Shown in pieces: positions 56,174 through 64,000 of a DNA stretch of 64,000 bases (positions within the stretch are counted from its first letter, which is position 1; every line of letters starts with the position of its first letter). The DNA is from Nomia melanderi (Eukaryota > Arthropoda > Insecta > Hymenoptera > Halictidae). The stretch is taken from assembly GCF_051020985.1 (NCBI RefSeq), contig NC_135009.1, forward strand, positions 15,942,606 through 16,006,605. The letters are read 5' to 3'. Under the pieces are notes generated by a model. That model worked only from the letters and a program-made list of their open reading frames with translations. It was not told where the DNA came from and did not search any database. The position numbers and the translations under genes are program-made.

Positions 56174-56825
56174 TACCACGCAAGTGTTGCGACTATCCGA
56201 TACAAGCTGATTTTCAAAGAGAAAAATCCGAAAATCAGAGAGCCGACCAAGAAAGGAGAATCGTCGACGGGGAACACAATGCGAAAAACAGAAATTCGAT
56301 CACGGCGCGTACCGTTTTTGTTCGGCGGGAGATGGATCGTATAGCGAGCGCAACGGCAGAGGTAAATTGTCGGTTCGGTCGATACACAAATTTCCAAGCA
56401 GTCAGAGAACGGGACAGATGTATTGGCACCCTGTTGCTCCTCCGGCATCGACAGGTGTACACATTACACGTCGGTGCCGCGCGGAGGGTAAATCGCGCGT
56501 GGCCGCGGCCCCGCAACATCGCCGCTCTCTCAATCGACCTGTCGAATATCACGCGATCGATACCGTCCGCGTCGAAACAACCGGCGCGCTCGCTTCCGCG
56601 CGCCGATCAAAGACAACCGAGGGAGACCGTGCGGTCGTTGCTCGGTCTCCAACGTCTACGACGGACCGAGCTTCCATTCGACGAACCATTTCTAGGCATT
56701 TAGATATAAAACCCTTTGGCGAGCCTACCCTAGCAGCGATAAAGCCCAGGGACCCATTGCTCGTCGTTTTTAGTTAATCCGTGGATCGAGCCCAAGGTAG
56801 GCAGTAGCTTCGAATTTTATAGCTG
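56174..56825. other. Non-coding stretch
   Basis: Frames are open in several phases at 56131-56777; no motif seen. Confidence 0.4.
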
Positions 56826-57126
56826 CATGTAATTTAAAGTCGAGGCGATCCTTGGGGCTGTTGCTGCGATGGTCGTTAGAAACTTCCGAGTCTCCGGCTA
56901 ACGGAACCAGCCGACAGACCGCTGGCGGGAAGTAGGGTTTTTAGGAAAAAACCAATCCTACGCGTCCGTCACTCCCCGCCACTAGCGGAGAGATATATAT
57001 TGTACGCCGACCAACCGGCATATTCATTGTACATTTAGAAATTGAAAAGATTAGATTGAGAAACCGTAGACTGTGTCACTTCTTTCGCGTTCCCCAACGC
57101 CCCTGAATTCGGTTTCCTTCCTACAC
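56826..57126 (+). mobile_element. LTR-like segment (possible solo LTR)
   Basis: The segment is bounded by TGTA and TACACA. It contains a GC-rich inverted stretch (GGCGGGAAGTAGGG...CACTCCCCGCC), then AGATATATATTGTACG as a TATA-type box, and about 25 bp later CATATTCATTGTAC, an initiator-like site. This order is typical of the promoter part of insect gypsy LTRs. No second LTR, primer binding site, polypurine tract or target duplication was identified, so both bounds and class are tentative. Confidence 0.35.
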
Positions 57127-57306
57127 ATTCAAATTCGATCCCGACCTGTTACGCTGTCTTCGCCTATTTCGCTTCGGTCAGCTTTTACTCCTTCAGTTGC
57201 AGATTTCTGCGGAACCGTTCAAATTCGATCCCAACCTGTTACGTTGTCTTCGCCTATTTCGCTTCGGTCAGCTTTTACTCCTTCAGTTGTGGATTTCTGC
57301 GGTTCG
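57127..57306 (+). repeat. 90-bp tandem repeat, two units
   Basis: AAATTCGATC starts at 57131 and 57221. The two 90-bp units differ at only a few positions. Because 90 is a multiple of three, a frame running through 57073-57597 repeats a 30-residue block (TLSSPISLRSAFTPSV). The units follow directly after the LTR-like segment. Confidence 0.9.
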
Positions 57307-57624
57307 AACGGTTGGCCGCGTGCGGATGTCACGTATCGCCGTGCGACTGAGTGGCGCCGGGATTTGGGAAATAGGGTGACGCGTTCCGGGGAAACTGGAG
57401 TGGCCGAACAAGCTCGGAAAGGTCAGAGTGCGAGGAGGTTGCCAGTGGAAAGAAAGGGCGAATGGGGGCGGAAGATAAAAGTGATGGAGATTGTATCTTT
57501 ATTTGATAGACTCCCTCTGTTACGTCACGCTGACTCGAATGTGGACATTCTTTATAAACATTCCCTCGTAACGCGATGGATACTTCGCTCGCGATGAGTG
57601 TGGAACGGAAGTATTAAAGTGTGA
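57307..57624. other. Non-coding stretch
   Basis: Remainder of the frame that crosses the 90-bp repeat. No recognisable domain. Confidence 0.4.
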
Positions 57625-57691
57625 TTAACCCTTTGCACTCGGGAGGTGCAAACCACTTGGTTTGATACAGTGAAATTATAAAGTTTGATGT
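57625..57691 (+). mobile_element. Family A MITE, left-end fragment
   Basis: TTAA at 57625, CCCTTTGCACTCGGGAGG. Follows A to AAAGTTTGATG, where the next A copy begins. Confidence 0.8.
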
Positions 57692-57883
57692 TTGACCCTT
57701 TGCACTCCAGAAGTTTCTCGCCGGAAATATTCAGTATTTTCTAACGAGGTAGAGACATTTTCTCAGATTGAATTAAGAAATCTCGCATGCATCGAGGAAG
57801 AGAACTATTTTCTTTCAATATTTCGTTTTGCTGTGTCAAATCATTTGGTGACTCAGAGGAGCCTCTGGAGCGCAAAGTGTTAA
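57692..57883 (-). mobile_element. Family A MITE, reverse orientation
   Basis: TTGA at 57692, TTAA at 57880; ends CCCTTTGCACTCCAGAAG and CTCTGGAGCGCAAAGTG. The hairpin side (GGTGACTCAGAGGAGCC) is on the right and partly changed. Confidence 0.85.
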
Positions 57884-58361
57884 CACTAGTATTGAGTGAA
57901 CTATAGTCAACGTGTTAAGCACGGTGTGAAGTGGAGTCTCCGAATAAAGCACTACAGGTTTTGGATTCGAATAGAGGAAGACTCGTCGATCAACCGACAA
58001 CGTTCTCCGAGTTCAGCCGGTCGGTTCCATCATAGTAATTGACTCCTTTATCTTTGGCGAAGTTTCGCCGGCGTTTCCCGAGAATGCTCGACGCGAGCCG
58101 TCTTCGAACGAACTACAGTACGATACTCTTACCCGGGGAAACGTTTCAATCGCAGCGGTGGGAAGCTCGGCCGAGTTTGAAAATATTGCCGGCGGGTGTT
58201 GTGATATTTCATAGTTGTATTATTGTTGGAATATTGTAAACCTTAATCGCTTGACCTACAATATCGCGTCAGACTCGTGAGAATTTAAAACTGCATCTGA
58301 CAGGATCTGTCGCTTATTTCCTTTGAACGTACATTCGATATTGCTTCTCTATCATCGATCA
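57884..58361. other. Non-coding stretch
   Basis: TTAATCGCTTGACCTACAAT at about 58242 resembles a family I left end. Nothing else. Confidence 0.4.
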
Positions 58362-58570
58362 TTAACACTAGAGCTACCGAGCATTTAATACGATTAATAT
58401 GTAATCCCTATAACAATTGTAATAATTGAGTACTATCGATTTCTTCAGACATTCATTATACTACTCAAGTGGAACTATTTACTTTCAAGATCGTTTCGAA
58501 TATTCAATGCTTTTGAGATATCAATAATTACGAAATAAAGACATTGAAACCAGTCGTTTTGACTGGTACG
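58362..58570 (+). mobile_element. TTAA MITE, family C1, right end worn
   Basis: TTAA at 58362, left end CACTAGAGCTACCGAGC. The hairpin CCAGTCGTTTTGACTGG is preserved at 58550-58566; the last ~20 bp are lost. Confidence 0.85.
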
Positions 58571-60934
58571 CAATGAACATCAAAATCTCTTCGTTTCCTA
58601 ATCAATTATTACAACGAATTTTCTATGGAAAATGTAATAATATAATTTGAACGATCAAGTAGCTACCGATCATTGTTAAGAAATAAATCATGGAACAAGG
58701 GATTGTTGTCACACGAGATACATTCGACTTTCCGTCTTAACACTTAGCCAACCGAATGGTGAGATCTCCCACTTTTCGAGAACTTTGTAAAACAGCCACG
58801 ACGAAGAATACACGGCGACGATAGGCGAGCGAATAGCCGGGGCCCAGCGTAAAGCATTAACGTACGAGGGGAACGATATTACTCGGGCGCTCATGAAAAT
58901 CGAATTGAAGTTCATTATCGTTTGACCGCTCCGCCGTCGGCCGATCGATATTTTATCGAAGCTCCGGAACGAACGTCAACGGCCGCGCGAACCGCATGTT
59001 CTCGCGTCGACGGAAATTGCGTGCAGCTTCTTACAGCCCGAAATCGAAGATTAACGCGTTGCGGTGATCATCGATGATCGGAGCATGATCGCTTGAAAAC
59101 AATTAGTAAAAGAAAGCTGATAAATAGACATAGTTAAGCGAACGATTAACTGATACAGTAACCTAACAGCTACGATACTAAATCATTAATCACTCATTCT
59201 AATACCAGTCACTTTCGTTACGAAACAATAGGTAACATACAAAGTGCTCAAAATTCTCGTGTCAAGCTCAAAATCCTCTTACAACTGTTGTATTGTAAAT
59301 CATATATTCCACTTGTATCCTATTGGCGAAAGAAAAATTCCAAGGTACTTTTCATTTAACGTCGAAAAGAGTGTATTTACTTCCTGTCGACCAGAGAACG
59401 ATCCGATTCGCCATAGTCGCAGGAGGAAACATTCGAAAATCGACGAAGACGTGTCCAAATTCCCGGAACAACGTTCCTAATCGATGGTTATTCGAAAAGT
59501 ACGCGAATAATCCGTCACGCCCCGGCTGCTTCGCGCCGAGAGGCCGCGAGCCGAGATATGGAATACATTTCCCGTATCCGTTAGCCAGCTTATTGAAAGT
59601 TTATTCAAAGCAGCGGCCGCGGCCGGAGACGGCGGAGAGCGAGTTTCTTCGCTATTCTAGCCGGTGTTTCGAGGATGACGCGAGCGAGGCGCGGCAGAAC
59701 TTCGACCGGAAGTTCGGACCCTCTCTCTCTCTCTCTCTAGGTCTCTTTCCGGCGTCAGTTTACGCGGCGGCAGAACTTTGTCGTTGTCGGAGTTACGGAA
59801 CGCTTAAGCGGACAAAAGTCTCGACTCCGGAGATAACGAGATTCCAGGCTTCTTCTCTCGTCGCCGGAGCACGAATTACGATGTCCGATCGACGACGTAA
59901 TTCGCGCAATCGAGGGGAACAGAGCCGACCGAGCGTCGAGGGCTCGCGGGGGCGGAATCGAGCACTTGTACCGAAACTTTCCGCGTAATTGCTCTCGCGA
60001 AAGAATGGAACGGAGCGGAGCAACGGCGAGCGAGGGGAGCGAGTCCGAGACTTTCCCTCGAACGAAAGCGCGTCGAACGTTTGGCGAGGACGCGACGAGC
60101 TGGCGGGATTTTCGTGAAAATATTGAATCGCGGCGCGAAACTGTACAATCCGACGAGTTCGAGAACCGAGAGGAGAGACGGAGAAGGATGAATTAAACCG
60201 GCTCGGAATCGCCGGTGATTTTTATTTATTCACCGGCGCCGGAACGGGCAATTCGTCGCGCCGTGTCGAGCAAATCCTCGCGAGCTAAAGCGTTTCATTA
60301 TGGACTGCGTTCGAGGAACGTGACCGGAATACGGTGAGCAGCGCGATTTTCGCCGTCGACAAGTCGGGATAAAAAACGACCGGCAGACGCGTCCCGTGCT
60401 CGACGTCCGGAGCGTCGACGGAGATGGTCGGACGGATATCCGGAAGAGGGATGCACGTTCCTCGGAATGTTTTGTTTAATTTCGCCGGTGCATCGCTTAC
60501 CTTTCAACGAGACATACAAGACGACGAGACGCGCCGGGGAATAGCGGCCAGTGGTAAATGTCGGTTACGAGTCAGCCGCAGCGGCGAGGCGGTATTTAAC
60601 CGGTGGCGCGTATCGATTTTTTCTTATCCGAACGATTCCTTATCGTAGTCGAGCCCGGGCAACGGATAAGGCTCGTTAACGACGAGGCGGACGACGCGGC
60701 GGGAGACGTTCCGAGCCCGTTCCGTTTCCTCTTCGCTTTTAAATTGTACAGAACGCCGCGCGCCAACTCGAATTATAAAGAGAATGCAGGGCTGTTTGTT
60801 CTATTGTTCGTTCCTCCATCGACGGACGGAGGGAACGAGAGATCTCTTTCCTCCTTCGGGGGTTTCCACGGACGTTTTAATTTATTTCGAGCACGGTAAC
60901 GAGAATATTCTTTTTTCATCTCTCTTGCCTCGCA

Positions 60935-60936
<2 letters not shown>
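58571..60936. other. Non-coding stretch, CpG-rich after 59400
   Basis: Includes (CT)9 at 59721-59738. Frames on both strands at 59320-60200 show no motif. On the minus strand TTGAAAG|GTAAGCG at about 60496 is donor-like without a clear exon. Confidence 0.45.

Positions 60937-60986
<50 letters not shown>
60937..60986. repeat. (TC)25 microsatellite
   Basis: Fifty uninterrupted bases of TC, followed by GGCGCGGCGCGGCGCG. The longest perfect dinucleotide tract in the window. Confidence 0.95.
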
Positions 60987-60988
<2 letters not shown>

Positions 60989-62650
60989 CGCGGCGCGGCG
61001 CGTCGGTAATACGGCGAAGGTAATTGAGAATTTCCCGAGACTTCGGGCGAAATTACTCGAGGAATATCCGAGGATTAGAAAAATGGAGCGGAAGATTACG
61101 CGGGATTAAACGGGGCTCCGAGGTCCTGTCGATTCGCGGATCATACGCCGAACCGGCGATGCCGTCCTTCGAAAATTTCACGATTCGTTCCGCGGAACCG
61201 TGGACATCGAGCGTTTTAACGATTCGAAAGTGTCGCCGGCACGCGATCGGTGAACTGCCAGTCTTAACGGGATATCGGTCCGATGACGGGCGATTTTCCA
61301 GTGACGGGGAACGAGGAACTCTAGGAAAATGATGAAAGAGAACGGAATCGACGAGCACATCGATGTGAACAAATAACTGTAACGTTTCGGGAGTCAATGT
61401 TCACGTGAAAGCCGCCTGCGACTTCGACGTTTTCACGGGGACCGTAACTCACGCGAGGCCGTGAATTATACGCGCTGTCGCGAAAGGAGCAACCAGTTCG
61501 CGTTCCACACGCGAACGAGATTATTGCGGCGCGATGGGAACGCGAAAATCAGCCTTCGTTCCGTTTGCCGACTGCGCTGCAACTGTTACTTCGACTTCTC
61601 TTCCTCGTCGTCCTCTTTTTTTGATACGCCGATCGCCGTTAACGGAGCACGCCTTCAGAATATAAGTAAACTTTCGAAACTTTTCGTTCATCAAATGGAA
61701 ACTGATTTTTCCTGGGTGTACAACTGTAACCTGCGTTACGTTTGTTCTAAGCCAAATGGTTACAAAATGCAGCTATTCTTCACAACCCTTCTCAACAATA
61801 TCTATTGTCGACTCGATTGTAAGCAATTGAAATATCCGAAGGCAAACATTTTGGTGCACTTACAGACAGAAGTATATTATCTAAAATAGCGTAAGGATTT
61901 TTAAAGATTTCCATAAAGTTTACCTATGTTTCCGTTAAATCGTTACCACGAATATTTAATAAACATTATCGACGATCCGGTTCGCAACGCGAATCTCGCG
62001 TGATAACGAACGCGTTAATCAATCGGGAACGTCCTCGGACCCTAACGAATCCGATCGATCACGGACAAGAGGTAGAAACGCGCTGAACGAGTCCGAGTAA
62101 TTTAATTAAAGGTCAATTAATGCTGCCCCGGGACGTTCCGATCGCCGAGGGATCCTCCACGATCCCGAGCGGAAACAAAAAACAGCTGGAACAGAGCTAT
62201 CCAATTTACTGGTGGCCGGGGCAGTTCCGTTAAACCGTCTCGGCGTCGCGTCGCGTCGCGTTCCTCTTCGGAAGTTATCCTAACCGAAAGGAATCGTATT
62301 TCCCATTATTGCCTTAAGTACTCGGATAGCGGAGGAAAGACCATTTCTTTTCGTTCCACGGCATTATCCGCGGCGCGCGTTCCCCTCGGTTTCTCCCGTG
62401 GATGAGATCCATCACTCGATAAAGCCGAGTTAAAGAGTGTCCCACGTGAAAGGGGCATTCATCATGGTTCACCCTTGCCGGACAAGCTTCGATCCTACCG
62501 AAACTCACGCTTCCGATATTTCGTTCCGCGTTTCGACTTCATTTTACTCATCCTCCATTAATTTCTCCGCCAGACGAGAGATTGTTCAACACGAATTACA
62601 CAGTGGCGGTTAATTTGTTCGGAATAGAGTAACTACAGATCTCGAAGTGG
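60987..62650. other. Non-coding stretch
   Basis: CpG-rich with an AT-rich gap at 61640-61980. No gene or element recognised. Confidence 0.45.
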
Positions 62651-62945
62651 AGCGAATTTCAATTTCGGATTGCAGTCTCCAGTTGCAGTTTCCTAGGCGA
62701 TATACCGTACTTCCGAAGCGATAGGTCTCAACCCGGTATTGTAGTTCCCAAGGTGTTACCGTAGGTCTCAACGCGATGTAGTTCTCCATGTAACATTGCG
62801 GTCCCTAAAGCGGTGCAGCTATCGTACTCCCGAAAACGAGCGAATCCCGGCTTTTTATTGCAGTTCCTGAAACAATATTGCAGCTCCCAAAAGAGCGCTG
62901 CACTTCTACAGTTCCCGCGATACGTTGAAATTCCCAAGACGACCG
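62651..62945 (+). repeat. Degenerate minisatellite with GCAGTTCCC-like units
   Basis: Variants of (TT)GCAGTTCC(C/T) recur about every 20-35 bp: TTGCAGTTTCC, TTGTAGTTCCC, TGTAGTTCTCC, TTGCGGTCCC, TTGCAGTTCC, TTGCAGCTCCC, CTACAGTTCCC, with CCGTAGGTCTCAACGCG-type spacers between some. Unit length varies, so it is old or assembled from a short core. Confidence 0.7.
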
Positions 62946-64000
62946 CGAAATTCGCGCTCGGGGAGCAACGGAAAGCGCTGAACGAAAAATCTCGCGAGAG
63001 TACAGACAGCCGAGCACCGACGTCCGTTTCGCCGGCGGGCCTCCTCCCATCTCGATGCTCGACTCGAAAACCGTTCGAAACGAGATTTCGAAGCGACGCG
63101 GCGGCGCGCCGGTGGCTGCAGAACAATTTCGCGTAATTAGGACGAAGGACCTCGGTTCAACGATCGTTGCACGGGGCGGCGCACGTGCCGAATTTGCATA
63201 CAGAGCCTGTTGAATAGATAATCGACAATTTCCCCGTGTAACTTCATTACCGTGTTATTAGAGGATCGCGTGCACGCGAACGCGACCGTCAAAGCGGACG
63301 CGGAAAGAAAGGCGGACAGAGGGAGCGAGGGAGAACGAAGGAATCAAATTCCGTTAGCGAACGTTCCCGAAACTGTTTCTCGAATTAACCATCACCGTTT
63401 CGAACCTTCGAGTTCTATTAATTACGCTGATAATCTGCACTCACCTTATTCATCTCTCTTAACGCGAGGGAAAGGCGACTGAAAAATAACCGTCGACGGA
63501 AATGTTCAATGCTTGAACTACCTAATGAACACTCATCAAGCCTCCTCTATAATCGACACAGATTTCTTAATGATTTCTTAATGAATCTCTGCTATGTTTC
63601 TTATATCTTAGATCTAAAAGAATCCGCTTCGTCCGATAGGTTACTAAGTTAACGTCCGAGTTCCATGAAAAATAGTGTCTCCCGGGCTCGAGTGACGCGG
63701 CATTCGAGTAAAAGTGTTAGAAATCGATTATCGCCGGCAGAAGAGAGGCGGCGACGGGAACCGGAGATTCCACGATAATTCCTTTAAATATTCCGCGGAA
63801 GCTCGATACGATCCGGGGCGCAAGGAAGAGGCAGCAACCGAGCCTAGCAACAGGTGGAGCCGACGACTCGAGCTCGTCGGGGACCAACGAGCGCGCAACG
63901 AGCCCGCGAGTAATCGATAGTAATTATCCACTCGCTCTCGCGCGTAAATATTCTCGAAAACAAGCCTAGGCAGCGGAGAACCTGTTCGCGGCGACGCCGG
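62946..64000. other. Non-coding stretch, CpG-rich
   Basis: Contains the possible micro-exon at 63445-63478; otherwise nothing recognised up to the window edge. Confidence 0.45.
63445..63478 (-). other. Possible 34-nt micro-exon
   Basis: On the minus strand GGTTATTTTTCAG precedes, and AATAAG|GTGAGTGC follows, a 34-nt segment. One phase is open (RLSLALREMNK) and the other two contain stops. Both splice signals are good, but such a pair is expected by chance about once in a window this size. Confidence 0.2.

Noticed and set aside
56131..56777. Overlapping 190- and 136-codon + frames
   Set aside because: The longer one starts in the family A end and neither has a motif.
57073..57597. 174-codon + frame spanning the 90-bp repeat
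   Set aside because: It starts at GTG and has no recognisable domain; the repeat alone explains the regular peptide. Reported as a repeat instead.

Overview
The window reads as nuclear DNA of an insect, most likely a hymenopteran (bee, wasp or ant). Three things point this way: CpG is dense with no sign of depletion, CpG-rich blocks alternate with AT-rich blocks, and TTAA-flanked miniature elements are very abundant. Splice-type signals and the near absence of long protein-like reading frames make it a eukaryotic intergenic or intronic region. No operon, ribosome binding site, CRISPR array, rRNA or intact tRNA was seen. The species cannot be named from sequence alone.

Genes. Only one segment looks convincingly protein-coding: a minus-strand exon at 30389-30636. 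It has 82 codons, an in-frame stop upstream and a consensus GTGAGT donor. I do not recognise the protein. Two strongly strand-biased, CpG-rich blocks look like transcribed 5' leaders or promoters: 1-2186, pyrimidine-rich on +, with a possible donor at 2187; and 26537-27400, pyrimidine-rich on -, with a possible donor at 26536. The second lies downstream of the coding exon in the same orientation, so it could be an alternative first exon of the same gene (inference). Most of the window is then probably intron or upstream regulatory DNA.

Repeats. About 50 short elements (80-520 bp), whole or broken, account for most of the AT-rich blocks. They start and end at TTAA or a one-base variant and have 12-18 bp inverted ends (CCCTTTGCACTCG..., AACACTAGAACTACC..., CACTAGGTTTACGG..., and others). 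This is the layout of non-autonomous piggyBac-type MITEs. I sort them into families A, B, C1, C2, D, F, G, H, I, J, K and L, names used only here. Most families carry a short hairpin near one end only, and in A, C1, C2, D, G, K and L its stem contains GTCA/TGAC. No transposase gene is present.

Layout. 1-2.2 kb leader-like block; 2.2-9.9 kb B-in-I nest, R1 repeats, pentamer satellite, 179-bp hairpin; 9.9-14.5 kb A with nested H, tandem duplication, D/B chimera; 14.5-17.9 kb CpG-rich plus one A; 17.9-18.65 kb a mariner-like shell holding C1 and C2; 19.4-25.3 kb D, B, three A and G; 25.3-29.5 kb CpG-rich with the minus-strand leader-like block and a G4 motif; 29.5-30.3 kb C2, C2, A; 30.4-30.6 kb coding exon; 31.4-44.3 kb the densest nested zone (A|B, A-in-L, A-in-A, D/A, B, C1|D, C1/A/C1, C1|C2); 44.3-49.0 kb CpG-rich and element-free; 49.0-58.6 kb J, F, B, C1-in-B, G, C2, A and an LTR-like segment with a 90-bp tandem repeat; 58.6-64 kb CpG-rich with a (TC)25 tract, a degenerate minisatellite and a possible micro-exon.
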